Positions 30,456 through 42,393 of a stretch of DNA of 64,000 nucleotides are shown in pieces. Numbering within the stretch: the stretch's first letter is position 1; every line of letters begins with the position of its first letter. This DNA comes from Oenanthe sinensis (lineage: Eukaryota > Streptophyta > Magnoliopsida > Apiales > Apiaceae): contig JAPMAC010000197.1 in assembly GCA_028671895.1 (NCBI GenBank), positions 5,647,001 to 5,711,000 on the forward strand. Reading direction: 5' to 3'. The notes below the pieces were generated by a model, which saw only the letters and a list, made by a program, of their open reading frames with translations, had not been told where the DNA came from and made no database searches. A program made the translations under genes and the position numbers.

Positions 30456-33400
30456 TAAATAATAATACTTATTATTAAATCCGAATTCTAATATAATTAA
30501 TCAAGTCTCACTTAATTAATTCCATAATTAAATTTGAATAAACAATAATATATCTAAATTTGTAATTTAAATAAACTCCGTTTTGACGTTCTTTGTGTGT
30601 GACCTTTAAGATTATTATTAGATTGACAATAATTTTATTATCTAATAATTAAATTATAAACAATGAGTGACATCTAGTAATACATCATTATTACCCAAGT
30701 AACAATAATAATTAGTGATTCAATTAAACCTTCGTGAATAATATTCCATGTAATATAATCCCTTTAACATTATATTATATATCAAACTCGAGGCATGTAT
30801 AGTGTCATCCTCTTCAACGTTTAATCTTCGTTTTCTTGATCAATGAGTAGACTATTTAAAAAATTCAATATTTGAGCATGGTCATGCATTTCATAGTCTC
30901 ACTCAATTAAGAGGCCAATAATATCACTCCTAGAATTGGAGGATTAAATCCTATATCTATCATTCATATTCCTCATACGATTCATAGCATACCCAATGTC
31001 TACCTTTATCATTACCCGGTTAAAGGTAACTTTGAGTGTAATTAAAGTATATTAATTCTCTTATAGAAATATAATGATTTCAAGTCAGAGGATCATTACA
31101 TCATTATCACTGTGAGATTTCTTATGACACCTATTAACATGTAGAATCTCACGACGGGTCTTTCCGGTGTTATGTATTGATACATACACTTATGTTCTTG
31201 ACTTTAGTATCGTCATACCTATGACCAATGAGATGTGGTCATCTGTCAACAAACATACTAGTCTTATTGCATTATTATTGTTCTTAAATAATAATACTTG
31301 ACTAGGAAATTTTATGAATAAAATACTATTAATATAATCTCATTTTTAAGTGATATACTTAAAGACATATATTACGTATTAATATTTCAAGGACATTTAT
31401 TATTTTTTCAATTTAAGACACAGTAAATAAAGACATAATAAATATTAATTAAATAATGTAATAACCTGTATTTTTCACGCTTGGGGTTATTAAGATTTTT
31501 GGATAAAATTTTTCATTTTATGAATAAATGATTTTATGGATTTATTTTCTTCATAAGGTACTTGAAGTGTGTGACCGTATTCTTAATATACGGGATATTC
31601 GAAAATATGCGTATCGATGTTACGGTAGCATACACAATCAATATGGGACTTATAATTATTTTTAGTCCAACGAAATAAATTTGAAGTCCGGATGGAAGTC
31701 GTAACAGAGGTTGAGAGACGGTGTAAGTGAATAGTATATATTCGGATAATTGTTTCGTAACTTAGCGAAACAATTAAAGAGTATTAATTTAATGATTCTA
31801 AAATATATTAGAATCATAATATGAGATTTTAAGTTTTTAAAACTTAGGTGGAACGAAAGAAAAGAGTACGATAATGAGAGATTAAAACGTTATCGGAAAA
31901 TTACGCGACTCCCGCACGAACCTTTTAAAACACTAGCTTCCACCACACACGTCTAAAAATAAGAAAAGTCAGCTGAGCTTCCCCCATTTCTTGAAGAAAC
32001 CGAAGGGTAGAAGGAGGAGAAGAAAAGTGATGAGAAAAATCACTTGGCTTGCTTGTTCTTGCTCATTTCTTCACCGTTTCTTGCGCTTAATGGCTTGATT
32101 CGAAGGTAATCATCTCATCTTGCTCTCTCTTGATTTCTAGATCATTCCATCCATGAAATCTGTAGTTATGATTCAAAGAAGGTTCGAATGAACAGAAACT
32201 CCGAAAATAAATAATTTGTTTTCTTTGATTCTTGGATTTCTATGGCTTGTTAGACGATCGTTATGTGATGTATAAGTAATGGGTAGTATGAAACAAGCTT
32301 GGTTGGCCTTAAGAACACCTAGTTTGTTTATTTGATTCTTAAACCCTTGTTTATGAGCAAAACTGATATTTTGGCTTAAAGTTGTAGTATATGGATTGTT
32401 GATGTTGATTGAGGAGTTTGGGATTGTTTGTTGGTTGATTTGGAGTAGAATAAAAATGGAAAACGATGAGTTTACAAACGAAACCATGCCAAATTTTTTT
32501 TTTTTGAACCTATCTGCTGCCAACTGTCCAGAAAAATCTGGGAACGTTCGGTCACTGTTCTTGGCGTATGGCTGATATGGTTAGATAGTAGATTGTCTCT
32601 AGATCGGTTGGGGGCTAATTTTGCGTCGTTTGGATTAACGAGTAAAAAGTTATGTGAGTTTTAGTAAAGACCGCGCAAAGCTAAATTTGCTGCGTTTTGT
32701 TGTGAGATGATTCAGTCCGTTTTTGGCCTAACTGAAATGTTTTGGAGATAAAAATTTTATAGGAAATTTAGAAGATATGCATGAGGCTATCTGTCAAAAT
32801 TTGTAGCAAAATGATTAATTTTCAATTTATGAAAAATGTTTAAGTGGACTGAGTGCAGTAACATTTTAAAGTCCAGTGTTGTCTGCCCTGTTTTGGGAGA
32901 TTGTTTTGAAAAGGTTAGAAGCCTTATTTCATGTTAGTCAAGTGTATAAAATTGTATATTATAAAATTGTTGGATACTTGGGTTGAGTGGACGAGTCATT
33001 GATTTCAATGAAATCGCTCGAACTCCCCACCACCAACAATGAGTTTATATGAGCTGGTGGAGTAATCTTATGATTCGAAAATGATTTAATTTGAGCAAAC
33101 AATTTAGTTTCGTTTAAATGACATGATTCGAGGATTGATTACTAATGGTTTGGAATTGTTGGACCTACTTAGTCATTCTGGATTTTTTCTAAAATAGTAG
33201 TTGGTCACCGCCGGTTAGGGCGGGTTGGACTTGGTTTTCAAAACATTAGGATTAAAAACCGGAATCGACTATAGTATGGTGAAGGAATTGGTTTTAAAGT
33301 AAGTTTGACTTTATATATAGTCGAAGGAATTGTTGATTGGCTTGGTTTGAAAACAGGTGGATAGTCCGATTTACGAAAAGGTCATGTCCAATTTTCTGCA

Positions 33401-34600
33401 GAAAAGACAGCCGCTTAGGCCTAATAAGCGTCTAGGATGGATAAATTTTGAAAACAAAAGGTTTAAGTGTAAAATGGGAGAAGTTGGAATAGCATCCTTG
33501 GACTCCAGGCAAGTTTTCAACTCTATCCTTTTATTCCATATCAGAATATTATTAATTCCTCGTGATGCCAAAATTTTTGAACTCTTTGACTTAATGATAA
33601 GTTCTTCGATTATACACTTTTGTTGTGTTTGGAACTGTCTTGTTCATTTATAACTTGATTATTCTGCTACTCTGAACTTCTCGAAAAGTTAGAGTATGCA
33701 AGTATTCGACGCCTTGTCATTTCAACTCTGATTTATGACAAGATTGTGTATAGGTTGTTAAGATTGTATATATTCGACTTAATATTTAAGCATATTTTTT
33801 TGGTGCTCGATGGTCGACCGGGAGTAGTCTAGCGTGTCTCGACGGTAAGTCGAGGTTCAATGTTTTAAATAATATTTAGTTTATTAAATATTGTTTAAAG
33901 AATATAGAAAGTGTTTAAAGGTTAATTAAATACTTTCAGGGCATTTGAAATTATTTAAATATTATTTAATATTGATTAAATATTATTTAAATATTTTGGG
34001 ACATTTAAAAGTATTTAACTACTGATTAAATACTTTCGACTCGTTTTGGTTTATTTAAATATTATTTAAATATGTTGAATCATTTAAGATTATTTAAATA
34101 TTAAATAATCCTGATTATATTTGAATTAAATATTTTAATTCTTTTAAATCCTTTTAATATTTTTCGAGGACTAATCTGGGCCTCCTAAATATTAATAAAA
34201 TATTTATTTGTTCTTTAAAAATATTCTGGAGTTGTCTAAACTTCTTTAAATATTATTTTTCATTAAATAATAAATAGTGAGCGATGACTCGAATATTTTG
34301 TATTTATTCCGAGTCGATAACTCCAGGTTCGGGAGGTAACGTCCGGCTCCGATATTCCTCCCAGTTGTCTAGGTGCCTTATGGCCCATTGTTTTACTCCA
34401 AAAATGTAATATTTTGTGGAGTCTATTTTCACCAGTATTAGCGGCTCCCCGGTCGCGTTCTTGAGTCTCCTTGATTCAAGGGTTTCTGTCTTGTTAAATT
34501 CGTTGACTGAGAGTCAACCCAGATGTTTCGAGAGTACTCCCACTTCGTTTCGGGAGCCAAGCTATTGTCAGATATTGAAATCTAACAATAGGTCGTTGTT

Positions 34601-34840
34601 GTTCTGGAAGGTTGTATTAAATTCCCTTCCTTATCTGTTGATTGAAATCCTGTGATGGATTGTTGAGTTGTTCTGGAAGGTTGTATTAAATTCCCTTCCT
34701 TATCTGTTGATTGAAATCCTGTGATGGATTGTTGAGTTGTTCTGGGAGGTTGTATTAAATTCCCTTCCTTAACAGTTGATTGAAATCCTAAAGTGGATTG
34801 TTGTTATTCTAGAAGGTTTGATTAAATTTCCTTATAGGTT
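34601..34840. repeat. 69-bp tandem repeat inside solo LTR
   Basis: Units starting GTTCTGGAAGG at 34601, GTTCTGGAAGG at 34670, GTTCTGGGAGG at 34739 and a diverged one near 34805. The first two are nearly identical. Confidence 0.9.
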
Positions 34841-35085
34841 TGATGATTTTTAAAGTATTCATGAGGGACTGGAATAAAAGTTGCGTAAGAGGTCGGGGAC
34901 GCACGACCCAGCCGTAATTAAAGGCCCATGAGTTGTCTAGGGTGACGTCCCGATAAGGGGTTGTCCTTCTACTAGTAGAGAAAATGACGTAATGTCGGTT
35001 GTACATGCGACTGATCATCGAGTACAATAAGGCGTTGAAAAATCTCTAGTTAATCCCGTTTCTTCCAATTGGAATTTGACGTTGC

Positions 35086-35250
35086 ACTGTAACGAAGGCC
35101 TAGGTGCTGAGTTACCGATAGTGTCAACGGGAATGTAATCCATTCTGAGTTGGTTGGTTGTTTTGAATACTGTTTTAATCGCATATATCAGTTTCACTGT
35201 TCCTACACTATAACGAAAGCCATGGTGCTAAGTTACTGATAGTGTTAATG
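35086..35250. repeat. ~120-bp duplication inside solo LTR
   Basis: CACTGTAACGAAGGCC at 35086 and CACTATAACGAAAGCC at 35206 each continue with TGCTRAGTTACYGATAGTGT. Confidence 0.75.
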
Positions 35251-36460
35251 GGAATTGATGAACTTTCATTCATTCTTTTCGCAGTATATTGAACTGCTTG
35301 CTTATTGATATTGTCAGTCTCAAAAATCATGAACTTAAGTTGTTGTATTGCAGTGATGTGAACTGCATTATTATTGTGAATATCTTCTTGCATCGTGAAC
35401 CTTGAGTCATTTATTGTCGAGATATAATTGGTTATACATCTTCACTCATATTGCAAGTTGTATACTCTTATTGTTGAATATCCAGTTGGGATAGTTGCGG
35501 CTATCACCTTTTTCTTGAAATATTCTGATAAATAACTTGCTGAGCATTCTTTGGCTCATTCTTGCTTTTTGTAAACCTTATATCTTGCAGTAAGACTTGC
35601 CCATGGGATGCAAAGGAAAGAAGAGATTTGAGCTTGAGTTAGTCAGGTTCGAGGCTTCTACAGGCAGTGTAAGCTAGATAGGATTTCAGTTTAGAATCCT
35701 AATAATTATTGTAAAATTATGCAAGGTATTAATACAGGTTGGAACATTATTAACTTCTAATGTAACATCATGTAGAAGTGATATTAGTAGCATGAGATCC
35801 TGAGTTTATTATAGTTGGATTATAATAACTGTTATTATTTTGAGTTCGTTTCCTGAGACTATAACTCGAGTTGTGTATTTGGTTTGGGGTCATTGCATGT
35901 ATGTTGGATTTTTATAATTGTTAAAGCATGTGAGCATTACTTATTGTGGAAATTGGACCGTGATGACCCGGATTCCTGACCCCAGATTTGGGGGCGTGAC
36001 AAATAATCACATAACATAATTCTTAATTGTTTCCAATAAAACATTAAAAGCATTGTCTCTAGGACACCAATACTAACATTCTAAGATAAAGACAATTATA
36101 TTGCAGATATCACTACAAGAAAAACTGAAACAGACAACACTTATCAGACAACGGTCGGCAGTAAAAGCATTGTTTGAAATTTTCACACAACGGTTTTTTT
36201 TTTTGCAAAATCTGTCTGTTGTCTGAAAGAACTTCCACAACGGTTTCTAAAACCATTGTCTATTAGAAGGAGTAAAGCAGAGGCTTTACACAACGGAATT
36301 ATAAAACCGTTGTCTGAAGAAAGGTCAGAAGATGACAAAAATCACCTTTTCATAATAAGACGAAAATTTATTTAAACACATTTTATTAGTTTAGTTAAAA
36401 AAACACATAAAATAAATTTTAAAAATTTTAGTTTTTTTTATACATAACTAAAACCAAAAA

Positions 36461-37035
36461 ATCTTAACATCCGTACGGTTGGATCATCGAAAAAAATATT
36501 TTAAAAAATACATTATGTGCAATCGGGATGAGTCGTGTTAAAGTTAGTACTTTTGAGAGATTTATAGTATAAAAGAATGCAAGATTAATTTGGAATTTTC
36601 TGATTTTTTGTGCACATCACTCAAATCAATAGATCTTAACATCCGTACGGTTTGATCGTCAAAAAAATATTTAAAAAAAATACATTATGTGCAATCGGGA
36701 TGAGTCGTGTTAAAGTTAGTACTTTTGAGAGATTTATATTATAAAAAAATATAAGATTAATTTGGAATTTTCTGATTTTTTGTGCACATCACTCAAATCA
36801 ATAGATCTTAACATCCGTATGGTTGGATCATCAAAAAAATATTAAAAAAAATACATTATGTGCAATCGGGATGAGCCGTGTTAAAATTAATACTTTTGAG
36901 ATGTTTATATTATAAAAGAATACAAGATTAATTTGAAATTTTCTGATTTTTTTGTGCACATCATATAAATCAATAGATCTTAACATCCGTATTGTTGGAT
37001 CGTCAAAAAAATATTTAAGAAAAATACATTATGTA
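36461..37035. repeat. 172-bp tandem repeat in CACTA element
   Basis: Units begin ATCTTAACATCCGTA at 36461, 36633, 36805 and 36977, exactly 172 bp apart. Inside are GATGAGTCGTGTTAAA (GATGAGCCGTG in the third unit) and ACATTATGTGCAATCGG. The first three are full-length and highly similar; the fourth is partial. Confidence 0.95.
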
Positions 37036-37679
37036 TTCTATATTCATATTTTAAATATTATATAATATAAACTAGTTTTATTTCATATTTTAAATTTTAA
37101 AATATATTACATATATTCTATATAAATATATTACATATATATTCTATATAAATATATAATATTGTATTAATTATATTGTAATAAATTTAATATATAAATA
37201 AAAAATATTTATTTATATATAATATTGTATTAATTCATCCCTTAGACTTGAGATTTTTTGTATAATATTATATTGAAATGATGTTGTATTTTTTTGGTTT
37301 AAATATAATAAATATAAAAAAAAATCACCTTCACGTTATTCTAGATGAATATGTATGATGGTATTTTTTTCCCCCTCAAATGAAAAATGAGCAAATATAT
37401 TTTTCCCCTTAACAAATCTAGTAAACTAATATTAATCCCTAAAACAAGACTTGTTCCCCATTAACAAATAAAAATAATTAATTATTTTCAAAAAAAATTT
37501 AAAAGCCAAGATCTATTGATTTTAGTAATTTACTAAAAATTTAAAAATTTATATTAATTTTATTACATTAATTTATAATAAAATGAAAAATAATATGTTA
37601 TTCACATAAATAAAAAGAATATGTTCACCCTTTCACCTTTTACCTAAATTTCATTCCCACCTTAGCCAAAAATTCATTT

Positions 37680-39375
37680 CCCCCTTCAAATTTTCGTTTC
37701 CCAGCCTACACCGCTCAGACACAATTAGGGCTCTCTCTCCTCTCTCACATGACTCGATTTTTGAGATGAGGGCTTCTTACCATCTATTTCGATTGATTTG
37801 AGGCTTCGATCTGAGACTTTGGTTAGAGACATCTTCAAATTAGTGCTTCTCAATCCATTTTTTCACTTCAAATTAGGGGTTCTACAAATTATATTCAATT
37901 GATTTCTTAGTTTATGTTCTTTTTGATTTCATTTCAATTGATTTGGGGTTTCGATTTTGAGGTATAACCCTTTTTTACTTTACTTTAGGGTTTCGATTTG
38001 GGAATGAGGGAGACGGAATCTTTGAAATTTTCATCTGTGAAGGGGCTAAGATGGTTTCTTCAAGTAGGAAAATCAAGAAAAAAATCAAGAAGATTCGGAC
38101 TGGTCGATTGGGTGGTTGGAACCACATGTTCGGTTTGGGCTTCGATTTTGAGGTAATGCCTGATTTCGATTATGTGATTTCGGTTTGTAGCTTGGGTTTT
38201 ACCGATTATCTTGATTTGGGGCTTTTGTTAAACTTAATGTTTGCTTAACTAATTTTTATGTTGTATTAATTAGTTTTTTAGTATTATTTTGTAGGTTGTT
38301 GTTGATTTTGTGGTTCCAGACTTGTAAGTTGGTTTTGATGAGATCTTGTTTGCAAGGTACGGTTAATTGCTTCTGGGAATCAGTTAGTGTTCTAGTGAGT
38401 TCAGACCTGCAGAGAGGTATTCAGGGCCTACAAGTTTGTAAATGGAGTAAGTGTGGGTGTACTGGGGTAGTTTTGTTTGTAATTGGAGTACTCACTGGTG
38501 TTCCAGGGTGGTTGCCGCCAATTTGAGGTACTTTGGCTTCAAATTTGATAAATTATAACTCTCGGAGCAGTTGCAGATGTTTGTGGGTTTCCAGGTGTGT
38601 AATCTAGGTGTTAGCCTCGGAAATAGTGGTGTTGACTCCTGTGTGGTGCATAGTAACAGCATTTCAGAGGTTCTTTTTTGTTTCCTGATTTGGTGGAGTT
38701 TTGGATGTAGCAGATGGGGGTCAAGGAGAATTAGATTGGGGGATATTTTGCAGCTGAAGTTCGAAGATTGTTGTTGCTGTATGGAGAGGAAACAAGATCT
38801 GAAAATCAAGTCTCAATTATCTAACTATTTGTTATATTTTTGCAGATTAACCCAGGACCTGCATTACTGTGTCATGGTGATGTTCATGTTAAATTTTGAC
38901 ATGGAAAATACTCGTGCTGCGCTATATCTGAACTTATCATTAAACTCTGGAATTTATCATTATAGTTAGAATTCTAGGTGTCCTTGTACTGGGAAGGTGA
39001 GGATCTAAGCCAGCAACTTGATAGTGAGAACAATGTTAGTCGAAAACAATGTTAGTCAAAAACAGGGTCAGCCTTTACTTTACAATCTTATTAGTTTTAC
39101 TTTCCTAATCTTGCAACCTGACTTCTCTTTGGTGGAACAGGAAGCCTGGTGAGGATAGTGATGTGGAGTATCGGGATTTTAGTAGTGACGGTAGCAGTGA
39201 TTATGAACATGATAGAAATTGCACGGGATACTCGAGGGAACAGCAGAGCTATAACCATCAAACAGTACAAATATTATAACCTCAAGGATGCAAATGTAGT
39301 AGCAATTGCCATTGGGGCTAACATGAATTTCAATAGGTTGGGATTGGTTACTGAGCTTGCAGATGTAACTTAAAA
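37680..39375 (+). other. Gene-like interior of CACTA element, product not recognised
   Basis: Less AT-rich than its surroundings. The layout resembles a spliced transcript: a pyrimidine-rich leader (37715-37745), an ATG frame at 38051 (MVSSSRKIKKKIKKIRTGRL, basic), then GT/AG-like boundaries. Near 39145-39270 an acidic frame reads GEDSDVEYRDFSSDGSSDYE. It may be a remnant of a transposon accessory gene or captured host exons. Splicing is guessed, and no domain is identified. Confidence 0.4.
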
Positions 39376-39691
39376 TTCTTAAAATTGATAACATTTGTGT
39401 AGCATAAATACTATATTTTTATTTAGTTTTAAGTTTAGAGCTTTGTTGTGTTGACAATAGTTGTTAAACTATTAAGACAATGGGGTTGTTCTACTAAAAC
39501 CGTCGTAAATATTTAGATCACACAATACTCTTTTGGATAATAAAGCCTTGTCTGAAAATTAAAACAACAACATTTGCTAGTTAATAAACAATTGTTGATT
39601 TGTTTGTCAGACAATTGTTTTTACTTGAACCGTTGTTGTTCTCGCGTTTCAGACAACATTTTCTAAGACAAAAACCGTTGTCTGTAGGGAA

Positions 39692-39719
39692 TCAGACAAC
39701 GGACGCGTCCGTTGTCTGA
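39692..39719. repeat. 28-bp perfect palindrome in CACTA subterminal region
   Basis: Centre ACGCGT with arms TCAGACAACGG / CCGTTGTCTGA. It is two back-to-back copies of the subterminal motif. Confidence 0.95.
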
Positions 39720-39817
39720 GCTGCGTAACAGACGGCAGCTCGATAGACAACGGTTTTCCAGGGCATCAGACAACGGGCAAAAAGCCTTGTCTGATTCAAT
39801 TATTCTTGTAGTGTATG

Positions 39818-40549
39818 CAATGGGAAGGAAAGAGAATTTGGCTTAGGACCAGAAGCAGATCCAATTTTCTTCTTTCCCTTCCATTTGCCTTTCCTTTTAA
39901 CATTACCTTTATTGTCTACCATAAGCATGGCAGCAGGTTCAGCCTTTTTCATGTTGGTTTCAGCAGCTCATATCATGGCCAACAATTTAGTGGGTATTTT
40001 GTCTATCTCATTTATATTATAGTTCATAACAAAATGAGTATAGTTATTATTCAAAGATTGCAAGATCAAGTCAATCTAAGCTTCCGGACCAATCGAGAAA
40101 CCCAAAGTATCAAGATACTCAATATAACTTATCATCTTTAGAACACGTGGTTGAACAGGTTCACGCTCTCCCTGTTTGCAATCATACAGTGCTTTGTTCG
40201 TGTCGAACCTTTCTTGACGAGCCTGTCCCTCAAACATTATTTGAAGGTGTTCAATCATCTCATAAGCATCCATATGCTTATGTTGTTTTTGAAGCTCAGC
40301 ACTCATGGTTGCCAGCATGAGACACGCAACATCATTTGTATCATCAATATGCTTCTGATAAGCATTTTGCTGAACGTGAGTTGCATTCTCAGCAGGAGGA
40401 GTAAGTAAAGGAATTTCAATGACGTGAAACTTTCGCTCCTGCCCGAGAACAATCCTCAAATTCCTATACCAATCAAGGAAGTTAGTTCCTGTCAGCTTGT
40501 CCTTCTCAAAGGTTGCTCTCACAGAGAAGTTATTTGTGTTATTTGCCAT
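39818..40549 (-). pseudogene. Copia gag of element E (N-terminal part only)
   Basis: Starts MANNTNNFSVRATFEKDK at 40549 and shows the gag region LTGTNFLDWYRNLRIVL, DVACLMLATMSAELQ and RQERFDTNKALYDC. A TAG at 40076-40078 interrupts it, and the frame then continues to GPKPNSLSFP near 39830. It ends before the zinc knuckle, where sequence jumps to the 3'-end region of the element; protease, integrase, RT and RNase H are deleted. An upstream in-frame ATG at 40630 is less likely the start because the family-like sequence begins with MANN. Confidence 0.75.
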
Positions 40550-42377
40550 TAAATATCTACAATGTTTAAAATGCATATTAGTTGGTTGCAGAAGTTTAAT
40601 TATGTTCAATTGATTATCATATACATTCATAATATATATCTTCCACTATTTTTATCAAATCAATAGTTCTAACTATTAATTCGGAAAGCATTTCATTAAA
40701 TCTTTCTAGTGAGCCAAGATCCATATTTCATCCATGTTTTAAGATAGCATTGGCTAATACACCCAAAACATGACTATTTAGGTAAATAATATTTTTTGAT
40801 TATATCAAATATAACTCTTGGATAGTTTGGTAGAACAACACTTTGTACACATTTATCCAATAAATCTCACCAAACTCTATGCCTCTAAACCCATAATCCT
40901 ATTGTGATGATTTAGTTAAGTTAGACCCAACGTTTCAACAAACTAAGTCACTTACTTATCACGTCTTCCCATGATTGATAAAAGCACCTTTCTTTGGCAA
41001 ACCCACTTCTTCTCAATCTAGATCTTTACGAGTATTAATCATTGGAAGGTATCCGATTAACTTAATATGTATTTAGGGATTTTAATGTTTATATGAACCA
41101 TCATGATCCCATCATAAAGAGATTCTCAATTTTTCCTTGATCAAATAATCCATTTCAATATTCGTCAATGGTTCGATTTCCAGATCATCGGAGAAGTCAC
41201 AAGCGGTCTCACTTAAAATCCAACTTTCTTACGAATAATGATTCGTTTTTGACAAAATCTCCCCATATCAGAAAAAGAAAATTCATATTCAATACGGTGT
41301 TTCATAAACACAAGAATCTCATGATCGTTTGTTTAATTTTAAAATCTTAAATCATTACAGATTTTATATTTCCTAAGCAGGCATGACATGGGTGTCGTAC
41401 TAATACATACATCATTCCAAGCATACATATCTACACATGCATTCATATACATATATGTATTATGCATAAAGTAAACGTGTTTGGTTATAGCCCAACCTAT
41501 GTGATATTTCTAAGCTAATGAAAATATCAAGGTCAATATGTGGTCGTTTCAAATACTATACTATTACATGTCTTTATCTTCGATCTTCATTGCTCCATCA
41601 TCTAAATTGCCTTCAAGCTTCCTTGCTTCCAAGTCTCCATTAACAGATACATAAAATGATAAAACAAATATATTCTAATGATATTACAGGAAAAACTCAA
41701 GTTACATTCGAGATTAATGATTACAAAGAATAAACGACATGCAAGTCGTATTTAAAACCAAAACCATAAAATAAAACCACTATCATATGGGTCATTGGGC
41801 TATAACCATCCATCATGCTCACATAACAACTAGTGACATATCAGAACGCATAATCATATCATCATGCATCTTATATATCAAAATTAGAAAATCACATAAA
41901 AATCAGAAATTGATTTCAAAATAGTAAATCAAATTTTTGAGGCCCTAAACGATGTCAAATGGCCAAAAAATACTATAGGTCATAACAAAGCGGTGCTTTT
42001 TGCTCGTGGCAATTTTTCCTTTCTAGAAAGAGTAAATTTGACCCATTCTGAATCCGTCGAAAAACACTATTCACCTGCAGAACCACTATTAACAGAAAAC
42101 TGCATCTTATGCAATTGTGTTTTTAAACGCTTTAGAACGATTCCGACGACCTTCGTATGACTGTATCTCGAATCACATAAATACAGTGCATCACAGATAT
42201 CATGTCATAACAGTTTATAACATTGCAGATCATATACAATCATCATAACAAATTATAATTCGAGTATATATGAAAAACGAAACATGGCAGTAGCATGGTA
42301 GAAGCATGGCAGTTATCCAAACAGGCATATATGCATCAAATACAGAAAACACATAAGCAAATCATCCCATTATACAC
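40550..42377 (-). other. Long leader of element E
   Basis: About 1.8 kb between primer site and gag with no element-strand coding frame of note. Unusually long for a copia leader. Part may be an unrecognised insertion. Confidence 0.45.
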
Positions 42378-42392
42378 GTAGCTCTGATGCCA
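42378..42392 (-). other. Primer-binding site of element E
   Basis: The minus strand reads TGGCATCAGAGCTAC, one base from the LTR end. It is a one-base variant of the iMet-type TGGTATCAGAGC. Confidence 0.75.
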
Positions 42393-42393
42393 T

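Larger units (their letters stand above)
31457..36001. mobile_element. 4.5-kb solo LTR, chromovirus (Tekay)-like
   Basis: 4545 bp with TG...CA ends (TGTAATAACCTG and GGGGGCGTGACA) and a 5-bp duplication AATAA at 31452-31456 and 36002-36006. The right LTR of element E gives the empty site AATTAAATAATCACAT. There is no gag or pol, and the start is not repeated at the other end, so it is one very long LTR left by recombination, or a non-coding element. Length and ends suggest the Tekay/Del chromovirus group; that assignment is a judgement. Confidence 0.75.
29061..36078 (-). repeat. Left (3') LTR of element E, interrupted twice
   Basis: Starts TGAAGGGTTTCG and ends ACCAATACTAACA, matching the right copy along its length except where the MITE (29592-30455) and the solo LTR (31457-36001) are inserted. 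A TATA-like TATATATA lies near 29433-29440 (minus strand), and the right copy has it near 42771. A stretch at about 30740-30790 is missing from the right copy. Confidence 0.85.
36111..39813. mobile_element. Non-autonomous CACTA (CMC/En-Spm) transposon
   Basis: 3703 bp with inverted termini CACTACAAGAA...CAGACAA (27 bp, 3 mismatches by eye) and a 3-bp duplication TAT at 36108-36110 and 39814-39816. The right copy reads GCATATATGCTATGGG across the approximate empty site. Subterminal regions are dense in CAGACAACGG / CCGTTGTCTG words in both orientations, the expected transposase-binding repeats. No TNP2-type transposase is recognisable inside, so mobility would depend on a partner element. Confidence 0.9.

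Noticed and set aside
32173..32523. 116-codon minus-strand ORF
   Set aside because: Lies in the long solo LTR, low-complexity composition, no motif; chance frame.
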